Part shown: in pieces, positions 8,091-17,200 of the stretch
How the letters are laid out: every line of letters begins with the position of its first letter
Position numbering within the stretch: position 1 is the first letter of the stretch
Origin: Burkholderia humptydooensis
Lineage (GTDB): Bacteria; Pseudomonadota; Gammaproteobacteria; Burkholderiales; Burkholderiaceae
Direction of reading: 5' to 3'
NCBI RefSeq assembly: GCF_001513745.1
Contig: NZ_CP013381.1
Coordinates: 62,001-126,000, forward strand
DNA: 64,000 nt
Notes under the pieces: model-generated
Told to the model about the DNA's origin: nothing
The model's database searches: none
What the model saw: only the letters and a program-made list of their open reading frames with translations
Program-made: the position numbers and the translations under genes

Positions 8091-8945
8091 ATGCGCATCC
8101 AACCTCACGTCGCTGTCGCTCCGCTTCTTGTTGCGCCGCTCATCGCGCTGGCGGCGCCGGCGCAAACCAATCCGCTCGACTACCCGTCGATCTGGCAGTG
8201 CGACGCCGGCGACGGTGCGGACAACAACGCGTACGCTCCGCGCTTCAATTGGTATTGCGACCTCAGGAAGCCGGCGCCCGAGCAGGCCGAGGCGCCGCCG
8301 CCTGCCTCGGAACCGCAGTCCGCGCCGAGCGAGCGCATCGAGATCCCCGACATCAAGACGGCCGAGCAGATGCGCAGGGAGCTCTCGCGCCGGCTCGACG
8401 TCGCGACGATGGAGCCGACGCCCGATCACATTCGCGATTACCTGCAGCTCTGGCAGATGACGCAGGAGAAAGGCGCCGTGTTCGCGGACAACTGGCGACG
8501 GGTGGTTTGGCAGGATCCCGCGCTCGACTACACGCTGACGCGGCCGGCCAACAACGCCGCGATCAAGGTCTACGACGCGAAGCGCGACGCCGACGAGGAA
8601 TCGCAGCTGCGGGCGCTGGCCAAGGACCACGGCCTGATCTTCTTCTTCCGGTCGGACTGCCCGTATTGCCACGCGATGGCGCCGGTGATGCGCATGCTTG
8701 CGGACAAGTACGGCATCGACGTGCTGGGCGTCACCGTCGACGGGCGCGGCATCGACGAGTTTCCACATCCCGCTGACGGCCGATCGAAAGCCGCCGCCTG
8801 GGGTGTCGAGCGGGTGCCGGCGCTCTTCATCGGCTCGAAGCAGACGGGCGATCACGCGCCGATCGGTTTCGGCGCGATGTCGCTGTCCGAGATCGTAAAC
8901 CGGATCTTCGTGCTGACCGGCACGAAGGCCGGCGACAACTTCTGA
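8091..8945 (+). CDS. traF: F-type conjugal transfer protein TraF (thioredoxin-like)
   Basis: A 284-residue exported protein with a signal peptide (about residues 1-24) and a proline-rich linker near residues 60-80. The C-terminal thioredoxin-like domain (about residues 150-275) contains FFFRSDCPYCHAM, an intact CxxC pair at C190/C193. TraF of F lacks this pair whereas TrbB and TraF of other F-like systems keep it, so the protein probably serves as a disulfide oxidase or isomerase for the Cys-rich TraU, TraN and TraH as well as in pilus assembly. A 12-bp gap precedes the methyltransferase gene. Confidence 0.9.
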   Translation: MRIQPHVAVAPLLVAPLIALAAPAQTNPLDYPSIWQCDAGDGADNNAYAPRFNWYCDLRKPAPEQAEAPPPASEPQSAPSERIEIPDIKTAEQMRRELSRRLDVATMEPTPDHIRDYLQLWQMTQEKGAVFADNWRRVVWQDPALDYTLTRPANNAAIKVYDAKRDADEESQLRALAKDHGLIFFFRSDCPYCHAMAPVMRMLADKYGIDVLGVTVDGRGIDEFPHPADGRSKAAAWGVERVPALFIGSKQTGDHAPIGFGAMSLSEIVNRIFVLTGTKAGDNF

Positions 8946-8957
8946 CGAGAGGACGCG

Positions 8958-9752
8958 ATGAGAGACTGGATCGATCACTGCCATTTCGGCGACTGTCGCG
9001 AACTGATGCGCGTCATGATCGCCGACGGCGTGAAGGTGCAGACGATCGTGACGAGTCCACCTTACTGGGGGCTGCGCGACTACGGCGTCGACGGGCAAAT
9101 CGGACGGGAATCGACACTGCGCGAGTTCATTGACACGCTCGTCGAGGTGTTCGACCTCGCCCGCCAACTGCTCGCGGACGACGGCACGGCATGGGTGAAC
9201 ATGGGCGACAGCTACGCAGGCTCGCGCGGCGGTGGTGCGCCGTCGGTGACCTCCACGCTCGCCGGCAACGGGCACGTTGGAGGCGGCCCGAAGCTGCGGG
9301 GGATCACAGCGGGACGCCGTCGCGACGACGCGCCCGTCTCGCGCTTCGACGTCCGTGTCGAAGGGCTGAAGCCGAAGGATCTCGTCGGCCAGCCGTGGCG
9401 CCTCGCCTTCGCGCTGCAGGACGCCGGCTGGTATCTCAGGCAGGACATCGTCTGGTGTCTATCTGGCGGGGCGTGGGTCTACCGGTTCAAGTCTGGACCG
9501 CCAACGCGACCCGAACACGACGTGCTCGAGAACTTCATGCCGGCCTGCGCGCCCTGCAACATCGACAAGCACGCCATGCCGCTTGAGGGATGGCGCGCAA
9601 AGCTGAGTCGCACGCTTGACGTCTTGAATCGCAACTATCCCACCTACCGCCATGCGCGTCGATTCGGCCTTCTTACTGAGACGCCGGCGCCGATCATCTT
9701 CTACTTCGAGCGCGTCGCGGCCGATGCCGGCGGCGCAGGAGCGAGTCGATGA
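8958..9752 (+). CDS. DNA methyltransferase stump fused to HNH-type tail; possible intein remnant
   Basis: A 264-residue chimera. Residues 1-166 match the N-terminal part of a phage-type N4/N6 DNA methyltransferase (catalytic TSPPYWGLRDYG at about 32-43, and GLKPKDLVGQPWRLAFAL). At residue 167 the sequence switches to CLSGGAWVY, which resembles the start of inteins inserted in this methylase family. After about ten residues it jumps to HDVLENFMPACAPCNIDKH, the C-terminal half of an HNH nuclease domain. The C-terminal methylase motifs are missing, so it is probably inactive as a methylase. The stop overlaps the next start by 4 bp. The intein reading rests on recalled family sequences. Confidence 0.65.
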   Translation: MRDWIDHCHFGDCRELMRVMIADGVKVQTIVTSPPYWGLRDYGVDGQIGRESTLREFIDTLVEVFDLARQLLADDGTAWVNMGDSYAGSRGGGAPSVTSTLAGNGHVGGGPKLRGITAGRRRDDAPVSRFDVRVEGLKPKDLVGQPWRLAFALQDAGWYLRQDIVWCLSGGAWVYRFKSGPPTRPEHDVLENFMPACAPCNIDKHAMPLEGWRAKLSRTLDVLNRNYPTYRHARRFGLLTETPAPIIFYFERVAADAGGAGASR

Positions 9753-10528
9753 GCCGCCTGACCAAAGCGCAGCGCGAACAGGTCCATCAGATGTTCGGTG
9801 GGCAGTGCGCGTACTGCCGAACGGCGCTATCCGTTCACTGGCACTCCGTCCATTCAAGTGGGAGCCGTCACGTGAGTCGACATATCTTTGATCGCCTTCT
9901 TCGGCCATGGGGACCGCGCCGCGAGACCGGCTGCGTGTCGCCCAGCGCGCTCTCGCTTGACGTTGTGGAGCGCGGTATCTGGCCGCTGGTACAGGCACTC
10001 AATCAAGTCGATGGCGTCCGCACGATTGCGTCGTGTCACGGTCACCGTGGACCCGGTGTATTGACTTACAACGGCAACCCCTACGTGTATTTCGAGGGAC
10101 CGGCCACATTTGCGCTTGCCCTTTCAGAACACATCGACTGTGCCTACTCGCGAGAAAGGCTCATTTACCGTTGGCGAGTCGGGGGGCAAACGCATCCGGA
10201 ACTGGGCCAGTGCATTTACCTGTCGCTCGATAGCCGTTTCTATCTGCGCGGAAGGCTCGCACGTGACCTAGCGTGGCTGACTCAGCATGTCGCGAGTCAA
10301 ATCGGCCATGGTAGCGATGCCCCCGTGCGTGATGAACCAGATCATTGCCAAGAAGACGATAAACGTCATCACGAATTTCTTTCGACCAGCACGTCTTTTA
10401 TTACCCAGCGGATCTTCGCGTCCGCAGCCTGGGCATGGGTTCTTGATGCTCGGGTCAAGTGGGCGGCGGCAATTCGGATTTGGCAAAGATACCGGCTGCT
10501 CATTGGTGGCTCCAGGAGACAAAGCTAA
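9749..10528 (+). CDS. chimeric hypothetical protein with HNH N-terminal remnant
   Basis: A 259-residue frame. Residues 1-32 (LTKAQREQVHQMFGGQCAYC) look like the start of an HNH endonuclease, the counterpart of the HNH tail ending at 9752. The original gene probably starts at GTG 9872 (residue 42), which has a GGGAG ribosome site at 9860-9864. Its body includes GVRTIASCHGHRGPG and a PYVYFEGP segment; I do not recognise the family, although it resembles small plasmid proteins. After about 10270 codon quality drops and a better frame lies on the opposite strand. The stop overlaps the next start (TAATG), so translation is coupled. Confidence 0.5.
   Translation: MSRLTKAQREQVHQMFGGQCAYCRTALSVHWHSVHSSGSRHVSRHIFDRLLRPWGPRRETGCVSPSALSLDVVERGIWPLVQALNQVDGVRTIASCHGHRGPGVLTYNGNPYVYFEGPATFALALSEHIDCAYSRERLIYRWRVGGQTHPELGQCIYLSLDSRFYLRGRLARDLAWLTQHVASQIGHGSDAPVRDEPDHCQEDDKRHHEFLSTSTSFITQRIFASAAWAWVLDARVKWAAAIRIWQRYRLLIGGSRRQS
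10268..10486 (-). CDS. possible antisense zinc-ribbon/transmembrane mini-protein
   Basis: A minus-strand frame of about 72 residues (tentative TTG start) inside the 3' part of the preceding gene. It has a CPGCGRED half-ribbon, a basic stretch NKRRAGRKK and one clear transmembrane helix (FIVFLAMIWFI). By hand the third codon positions here are mostly G or C, whereas the overlapping plus-strand frame is poor in them over the same bases, favouring coding on the minus strand. No convincing ribosome site was found and the start is uncertain. It may be a remnant. Confidence 0.35.
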   Translation of the reverse strand: MPNPNCRRPLDPSIKNPCPGCGREDPLGNKRRAGRKKFVMTFIVFLAMIWFITHGGIATMADLTRDMLSQPR

Positions 10529-10791
10529 TGAAAAAGACGACTCTCGACGAGAAAAGCATCCCTGAATCCCGTTCCCGGAAACGGGCGCCGGCACTGACTC
10601 CCACCGAACGCACTCGTCGCTTTCGCGACCGGCTGTCGAACGCAGGGGGCGCAAGGATTGATCTGCACCTGGCTCGCGCCGTGGCGGATCAGCTTGCCAA
10701 TGAATGTGATCGCACCGGTGAGACCTTGCAAGCGGTCGCCCATCGGCTCATTGAGCAGGCACTGCGCTCACGTAACGAGGAGGGCTCATGA
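10528..10791 (+). CDS. small RHH-like protein
   Basis: An 87-residue basic protein. After a charged N-terminal tail, RIDLHLARAVADQLANECDR followed by a helix LQAVAHRLIEQAL fits a beta-strand plus two-helix ribbon-helix-helix layout, as in small plasmid regulators and antitoxins. The match is by pattern only. The start shares a base with the preceding stop, and the stop overlaps the next tiny gene by 4 bp. Confidence 0.5.
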   Translation: MKKTTLDEKSIPESRSRKRAPALTPTERTRRFRDRLSNAGGARIDLHLARAVADQLANECDRTGETLQAVAHRLIEQALRSRNEEGS

Positions 10792-10880
10792 GCGGACTCG
10801 TTCGAGAAACCGGTGCACCGGTCGTCTTCCATTTCGAGCGCGTCGCTGCAGACGCGGTCCTTTCAGGAGCTGTCCAATGA
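10788..10880 (+). CDS. 30-residue ORF, duplicated HNH tail remnant
   Basis: A 30-residue frame that bridges two genes with 4-bp overlaps at both ends (10788/10791 and 10877/10880). Its sequence ETGAPVVFHFERVAADA is nearly the same as the C-terminus of the 8958 gene product (ETPAPIIFYFERVAADA). It is therefore most likely the last codons of a second copy of the HNH-type protein, kept because it preserves translational coupling. It is unlikely to have an independent function. Confidence 0.6.
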   Translation: MSGLVRETGAPVVFHFERVAADAVLSGAVQ

Positions 10881-11335
10881 ACTCGCCTAACCAATATCAA
10901 CTGATCCCCTGCCCGTTTTGCGACCGTGATGCCGTGATGCGGGTGTCCGAGGGGAAATTCGGCGGAAGCTGCGTCGATCTCGCGTGCCCCGGCTATCAGA
11001 TGGCACTCACCTTCAACGATCTCACCACTGCGGCGGCCGCCTGGAACCGACGCGCCGGGTCGCTGCATCCGGACGATGTCGCCGTCGATATCTTTGCCGC
11101 CCGGATGAAACGGAAGCTCGCCAAGAAGCGGGGCGAGGGCCGAGCCGGATGGAATGACCCGGCGAGCTGCCACATCAGCACGCTCGCGCGATACCTCGTC
11201 GAGCACATTGGCAAGGGGGACCCGATCGACGTCGCCAACTTCGCAATGATGCTTCACCAGCGCGGCGCGGACAACGGCGTTTTGCCAGCGGCACTCCATG
11301 TCTACATGGAGCCCTTCACGTTCAAGGAGATCTGA
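10877..11335 (+). CDS. Lar-like zinc-finger protein (restriction-alleviation type)
   Basis: A 152-residue protein. The N-terminal PCPFCDRDAVMRV and a later CVDLACPGY, ending in AAAWNRRAG at about residues 50-58, match the CxxC...C...WNRR layout of the Lar/DUF restriction-alleviation family found in phages and prophages. The C-terminal part (about residues 60-150) is helical and unrecognised. Lar of Rac prophage modulates host restriction; a similar role would suit a conjugative element, but that is inference. It is coupled to the preceding ORF and lies 2 bp before the next gene. Confidence 0.6.
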   Translation: MNSPNQYQLIPCPFCDRDAVMRVSEGKFGGSCVDLACPGYQMALTFNDLTTAAAAWNRRAGSLHPDDVAVDIFAARMKRKLAKKRGEGRAGWNDPASCHISTLARYLVEHIGKGDPIDVANFAMMLHQRGADNGVLPAALHVYMEPFTFKEI

Positions 11336-11337
11336 TC

Positions 11338-11691
11338 ATGGCGCGCTTCAGACCCGTCCCCACGGCCAACGAACTGCTCGCGGTGATGCACCCGGGCGTT
11401 GCCTATGCGCCGTATGTGCTTGCCAGCCAGTTCAACCTGAAGGCGGAGCGCATTCGACCGCTGCTCGACGAGATGCTCGCGGCCGGTCAGCTTTCACCGA
11501 TTCACGTGTCGAACTCGAGATCGTGCAACGTGTGTATCGCCGGTACCGAGCCGCGCCCCGCCGCTTCCGACGAGAAGTATGTCGGTGTGCCGGCCGCGCC
11601 GCGCCGGTATTTCGTGATGACCGGCGACCTGAACGCGTACGCCGCCGAGCTCAGGCGTCGCGCGGACCTCTGCATGATGGTGCGGCGATGA
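11338..11691 (+). CDS. hypothetical winged-helix-like protein
   Basis: A 117-residue protein. Residues about 10-55 (NELLAVMHPGVAYAPYVLAS, then LLDEMLAAGQLSPI) have the helix pattern of a small winged-helix domain. A SCNVCIAG pair of cysteines follows, and a YFVMTGDL segment near the C-terminus. Family not recognised. It overlaps the DUF5131 gene by 4 bp, so the two are probably made together. Confidence 0.5.
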   Translation: MARFRPVPTANELLAVMHPGVAYAPYVLASQFNLKAERIRPLLDEMLAAGQLSPIHVSNSRSCNVCIAGTEPRPAASDEKYVGVPAAPRRYFVMTGDLNAYAAELRRRADLCMMVRR

Positions 11692-12788
11692 GCGAGAACA
11701 GCGAGATCGAATGGACCGACCATACCTGGTCGCCATGGGAGGGATGCCAGAGGGTCAGCCCAGGGTGTGACCACTGCTACGCCGAGTCGATGAACCGGTG
11801 GTTGCGCCGGGGCGAGAACTGGGGACCCGGTGCGCCGCGACGCCCGTACGGCCGTCGGCATTGGGACAAGCCGCTGTGGTGGAACGAGCGAGCGCGCGTT
11901 TCCGGCCGACCCGTCAAGATTTTCCCGAGCGTGTGCGATCCGTTCGACAACGCGGCGCCCGCTGGCGCGCGCCCGGCGTTCGGCCAGTTGATCCTCGCCA
12001 CGCCCGCACTAACGTGGCTGCTGCTCACCAAGCGCATCGGCAACGCCGGCACGATGCTGGCGGAAATGTTCCCGGGCGGCACGCCCGGCAACGTGTGGCT
12101 TGGCGCGACGGTGGTCAACCAGGACGAGGCGGACCGCGATATCCCGAAGCTGCTCACCACGCCGGCTCGTATCCGGTTCCTGTCGATCGAACCGATGCTC
12201 GGTCCGATCGACCTCGAATCCGTGCGGTGGCCCGGCCTCGACGGGCATCGCGTCGACGTGCTGCGCGGCGGCTACTGGAACGAGGCGCCGTACGTCATCG
12301 GCGCGCGATCGGCCGCGCTCGATGCCCCGAAAGGCGGGTTCACGAATCATTCGGACTTCCCGAGCACGATCGACTGGGTGATCGCCGGCGGTGAAAGCGG
12401 GCGCAGTGCCCGCATCACGCACCCCGTATGGGTGCGTCGCCTTCGCGATCAATGTCATGGGGCCGATGTGCCGTTCCTCTTCAAGCAATGGGGACAGTGG
12501 ATGCCGGGGACCGACGCCAGCAACGAGCAGATCGAGGTCGCTCGGTCCGGCAAGTGGATTCAACTGTCCGGTCATGTCCATGACGGGAACGACCCCGCAG
12601 CGTTTGCCAACGGCGACGCCCACATGCTGAGTGTCGGCAAGAGGCTCGCCGGGCGCATGCTCGACGGCGTCGTCCACTACGCGTTCCCGGACTCGGCGCC
12701 GCGCTTCAGCACCGTCGACAGCGTTGCGGCTCCCCGGGATCTCCCGGCGCGACGCGTCATTCCTATCGTTGGAGACCGCCATGTCTAA
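11688..12788 (+). CDS. DUF5131 / phage Gp37-Gp68 family protein
   Basis: A 366-residue protein, full-length for this phage-associated family. The diagnostic start IEWTDHTWSPWEGCQ, with the cluster CQRVSPGCDHCYAE (three cysteines at about residues 22-31), resembles a radical-SAM-like cysteine motif. Further family blocks are NVWLGATVVNQ, RFLSIEPMLGPI, WVIAGGESG and PFLFKQWGQW. The family's biochemical role is unproven. It sits between phage-like cargo and traH, overlapping both neighbours (4 bp and 8 bp), so it is expressed with the transfer machine. ATG 11688 matches the family N-terminus. Confidence 0.8.
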   Translation: MSENSEIEWTDHTWSPWEGCQRVSPGCDHCYAESMNRWLRRGENWGPGAPRRPYGRRHWDKPLWWNERARVSGRPVKIFPSVCDPFDNAAPAGARPAFGQLILATPALTWLLLTKRIGNAGTMLAEMFPGGTPGNVWLGATVVNQDEADRDIPKLLTTPARIRFLSIEPMLGPIDLESVRWPGLDGHRVDVLRGGYWNEAPYVIGARSAALDAPKGGFTNHSDFPSTIDWVIAGGESGRSARITHPVWVRRLRDQCHGADVPFLFKQWGQWMPGTDASNEQIEVARSGKWIQLSGHVHDGNDPAAFANGDAHMLSVGKRLAGRMLDGVVHYAFPDSAPRFSTVDSVAAPRDLPARRVIPIVGDRHV

Positions 12789-14250
12789 GGGGCTCCCGGT
12801 CATGGCGTATCGCCTCTCCCGTGGCGCGCAGCGCTGTCTGCAGGCCGTCATCGCCGCGCTCTCCCTCGCCTGCCTCGTCTATACGCAGCCGTCGGCCGCG
12901 ATGTCGATGCAGGACCTGTTCAACAGCGTCAATGCGATGGGTAACGTCACGGGCCCCGGGGCGCTCCAGGGCCAGACGATGGACATGTTCTCCGGTGGCT
13001 CGCTCTTCATGCGTATGCCCCGGCGCACCTATCAGGTCGCGTCGATGACGCCGCCATCGTGGAACGCCGGCTGCGGCGGCATCGACCTGTTCATGGGCGG
13101 CTTCTCGTTCATCAACAAGGAGCAGTTCGTCGCGATGCTGCGCAACATCGGCTCCAACGCGCTCGGCTATGGCTTCAAGCTGGCAATCCAGAACCTGTGT
13201 CCGACGTGCGACAACGTGATGCAGGCGCTCGCCGCGACCGCGCAGCAGGTGAACCGGCTGAACATGGATTCGTGCACGGCGGCCAAGGGGCTCGTCAATG
13301 CCGCCCTGCCCGACACCTGGACCCGTGGCAAGCAGGACGCCGCCAAGAACTTCGGGGTCGACAGCAACATCTTCGAAAACATCACCGACGCCTGGACCAA
13401 CGTGATGGATGACGAGTCCAAGGCGAACGACGTGATCGACAGCGTCAAGAACAGCAACCCCCAGGCCAAGGATGTGCTCCCCACCGGCAATGTGGTGTGG
13501 AAGGCGCTCAAGCACGTCGACGGGATGACGGACGAGGACCGGATGGTCCTGATGTCGCTGGTCGGCTCGATGATCTTCCCGACCGATTCGGGCACGCCAC
13601 AGACCCCCCGTCCGCTGATGCCCACCGATATCGACGTCGCCACGCTGATCGGCAGCGCCATCGACAAGGGAAGCAAGGTGAACGTGCCGATCTGGCGGTG
13701 CGACACGACGACCGACGACGGGTGTCTGCATCCGTACCCGGACAACCTGAGCACGGACAGCTTCTACACGATGGTCGAGAACCGCATGACGAGCATCGCG
13801 GATCACATCGCCAATCGCTCGCCCCACGACAACGTCGACCAGGTCATCGCGTTCCTGAACACGACCGACCTGCCGGTCTACAGCATGATCGCGACCGGCA
13901 CGCGTTACGGCAACACATCATTGAGCGACGGTGCGATCGCGACCTACGTCGATCTGGTCGCGGCGAAGTACGCGGAGGTGTACATCCGCCGATGCGTCAA
14001 GGATCTGCAGGAAGCGATCGGCAAGTACATGGCGCTCGCCGACGCCACCCAGGCGGATTCGCTCAAGGAGATTCAGCCCCAGATGGACCGGGTCACGAAT
14101 CTCGCGCACCAGGCCCTGATGAAAGCGTATTCGCAGACGGTGAGCACCCACAACATCGCACTCGAGCTGCAGGCGATGGAGCGGGCCGTCGACGCCAACC
14201 TTTCCGAGACGCTGCGCAATTCGCTCGCGTTCGGCAAGAGCCTCAACTAG
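12781..14250 (+). CDS. traH: F-type conjugal transfer protein TraH
   Basis: A 489-residue exported protein, close to TraH of F (about 458). The signal peptide ends near PSAA-M (residue 40). It has the family opening MQDLFNSVNAMGNVTGPG, a CGGIDLFMGGFSFI block, a LCPTCDNVMQALAATAQ block and a long helical C-terminal region. TraH is an outer-membrane-associated periplasmic protein that works with TraF, TraU, TraW and TrbI in pilus extension and retraction. The start overlaps the DUF5131 gene by 8 bp. A GGGG-containing ribosome site for traG follows its stop. Confidence 0.93.
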   Translation: MSKGLPVMAYRLSRGAQRCLQAVIAALSLACLVYTQPSAAMSMQDLFNSVNAMGNVTGPGALQGQTMDMFSGGSLFMRMPRRTYQVASMTPPSWNAGCGGIDLFMGGFSFINKEQFVAMLRNIGSNALGYGFKLAIQNLCPTCDNVMQALAATAQQVNRLNMDSCTAAKGLVNAALPDTWTRGKQDAAKNFGVDSNIFENITDAWTNVMDDESKANDVIDSVKNSNPQAKDVLPTGNVVWKALKHVDGMTDEDRMVLMSLVGSMIFPTDSGTPQTPRPLMPTDIDVATLIGSAIDKGSKVNVPIWRCDTTTDDGCLHPYPDNLSTDSFYTMVENRMTSIADHIANRSPHDNVDQVIAFLNTTDLPVYSMIATGTRYGNTSLSDGAIATYVDLVAAKYAEVYIRRCVKDLQEAIGKYMALADATQADSLKEIQPQMDRVTNLAHQALMKAYSQTVSTHNIALELQAMERAVDANLSETLRNSLAFGKSLN

Positions 14251-14260
14251 CGGGGTTCAC

Positions 14261-17200
14261 ATGGGCATCGAGATCCAGACCTGGTGGAACGTCGACACGC
14301 TGTACTACGTGTTGAACGCGGTCGCGGCGACGATGATGAGCAACGGCTACAGTGGGCTCCTGAAGTTCGTGTTCATCATCGCGCTGATGATCGGGCTCTT
14401 CGGGTACGTCGGGCGCCAGTTTGAGCTGATGATGTGGTTCATTCAGGCGCTGATGTTCGTGACGATCCTGAACCTGCCGATCGCGCGCGTCGCGCTCGTC
14501 GATCGCACCGGCCTTGAGCCGCCACGGACCATCGATCATGTCCCCGTCGCGTTGGCCAGCGTCGCGCAGGCGAGTTCGCTCGTCTTCAACTACCTGACCC
14601 GCACTTACGAGACCGTGTTCGGGGTGCCGGATGATCTGGGGCTCGAGAAAGGCGACGTCGGCTTCGGTCACCGGATCCTGCGGCAGGTCAATTCCGCCGT
14701 CGTGCGCGATCCGGGCTTGCGTGCCGACCTGATGCAGTTTTTCAAGGAGTGCACGAAGTACGACATCCTCGACGGGGTGATCACGCCCGATCAGATCGTC
14801 GCTGGGACCGACACCTGGAACACGATCTTCAGCAACACGAGCCCGGCGCGCTTCGTCACGTACAACGTGCTGACCAACACGCCCAAGACGGACACGTGCG
14901 TCGCGGTCGCGCAGGTGCTGAAGGCGCGCGTTGATAGCGCGGTGACCAGCGCGCAGCAGTTCTACGGTCGCCAGGCGTTCCCCCAGGCCAGTTCGGACGG
15001 ACTCGCGCAGCAGATGTTCCTGTCGACGGTGTCGACGTCCTATTCGTGGTTGCTCGACGCATCGGCGTCCGCGTCGGACGCGATGAAGCAGGCGATGTTC
15101 AACAACGTGTGGCGCGACGCCGGCACCGCGATGGCGCGCGCACACAACGACCCGGCCGCGATCGCGGACACCAACGCGCTGATCGCCGAGGCGGAAGCGG
15201 CGCGCCAGGCGAACGGCTCGAACAGCACGCTGAGCCTGCTCGGCCAGGAGACGATCCCGCACATGCGCAACTGGATCGAGGCCATTTTGTACGCGCTCTT
15301 CCCGGTGGTGGTCGCGCTGATGGTCCTGGTGCCGGCAGAGGCCGCCAAGCGGGTGCTCGCCGGCTACTTCATGGGGCTGGTCTGGATCGGCCTCTGGCCG
15401 GTGCTGTTCGCGATCATCAACCACCTGTCGCTGATCCACCTCCACAGCAAGCTCGCCGCGCTCAAGCTCGCGAACGGCGTGCCATTCCAGCTGAGCAACG
15501 TATTCGACGCCACGATCGTCGACGAGCAGGCGATGATCGGCTACATGGTGGTGCTCGTGCCGTTCATTGCTGGCGCGGTCGTGAGAATGGCCGACGGGCA
15601 GATCTACGGGCTGGCCGACCGGATGATTTCGGGTTTCAGTTCGGCAGGCGCGCGTTCGGGCGCGGCGATCGCGGGCGGCAATTACAGTATGGGGCAGTCC
15701 GGCATCGACACGTCGTCGGTGAACACCACCACGATGCAGAAGTTCGATAGCGGCTTCGCGTCGAGCAGCGGCAGTACCGCCATGCAGCTCGCCGACGGCA
15801 GCACGCTGCGGGTGTCGAGCAACGGGCGTGCCGCGCTCGATCGCTTCCAGGAACACATGCTGCAGAGCATGGTCTCGGCTGACGAACGCTCGATCGGCCG
15901 CAGCAATGAGCGGTTCAGCGGCACGTCGAACTTCTCGGGCAGCTCGAGCATATCGCGGACCGGCACTTCCCTCTCGGGCGCCGAGACCTTCGGACATTCC
16001 GCCGACCGCGGCACGAGCCAAGGGACCAGTCGGCTGAATGCGGTGACGGACAGTGGCGGCATGAGCGGACGGAGTGCGCATGACGAGTCAGTTGGGCGTG
16101 ATCGTTCAATTGACTCACGCTTTGGGCAAAACGTTCAGGCTCAAGACAGCATCATGTTGCGGGCCGGGGCGGGTGCGCGTCTCGGCGCTGACGCGAGCGT
16201 CGAGAGCGGAAATCCGGGGCGGCCAACTGGGCAACCACGCGGCAACAACGTCGCGCGTGATCAAGCGCGTGTGCGACGCGCGATGGAGCAAGGAGGCGCG
16301 TCACCGCAACAAATCGCGGACGCGATGGACCGGGTTGGTTCGTCGCAGACGCCAGCGCAAGCGTCTCCCCCCGGGACACAACGGCACAGCCGAGGCAGTG
16401 TAGGTTTCGACGGCCATGTCGGTGCGGATCTCACCGGCGTCCGCACTTACGCAGCGGACCAGGCTAGATCGTACTCTGACGGTGACAGCCATCGAAATAG
16501 CGATTCCGCGTCTCGAGCAACTGAGTATTCCCACACAGGCTCGGCAACGGCTCAGAACATGACCGGCGAGCAATCGGCGCAAAGCGATCGCCACGATCGC
16601 ACCGCGTCGAGGATCACGACGTCCGAGTCGGCCAGCCAGAGCGAGAGCGGCTTCCGGCGCGAGTCGGGATCGCGGACCTCGTCCGCATCCAATAGCTCGC
16701 GGCGCCATGAAGTGATGGAAAACATGATGGCCGACCCCGAGCTCTTCTGGAAGGTCGCGCAAGCCAATCACATGTCCGCGACCCGCTTCGTGCTGCAGAA
16801 CGAGGACAAGATCGTCAGCATGGTCGGCCAATACCTCGACAACCAGGCGATGGCCCAGCACGTTTCCACGCCGACATGGGGCAGTCCGTACGCGCCCGAC
16901 GTGCCCGGCTACGGCTCTCACGACACGGGGCGGGCCGCGTCCCGTGCGTCGGACGGCTCCCGTCGTCGCCCAGAGGGCGAACGCGCGCGCACGTTCGACT
17001 CGATGGTGCGCGATACAGGGTTTGGCTCGGTCACGCCGGTTCAACCCAACATGGCGCCGCCCTCGGAGATTGCCGGTGCACGCGCCGATGCCAGCGCGCC
17101 GCTCGCGCCCAACTCACCGCAGAGCCTGGGCGCGCGTGCGCAGGACTTTGACAAGGAGGTTCAGCGATACGTGAGCCCGGATCGGGCGCTCGGCGAGGGG

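Noticed and set aside
7578..9275. Minus-strand open frame of 565 codons opposite traF and the methylase stump
   Set aside because: Covers three well-supported plus-strand genes and shows only shadow-like composition.
14243..16081. Very long minus-strand open frame (612 codons) opposite traG
   Set aside because: Its composition (Arg, His, Asp, Glu-rich, no domain) is typical of a GC-rich antisense shadow, and traG on the other strand is well supported.
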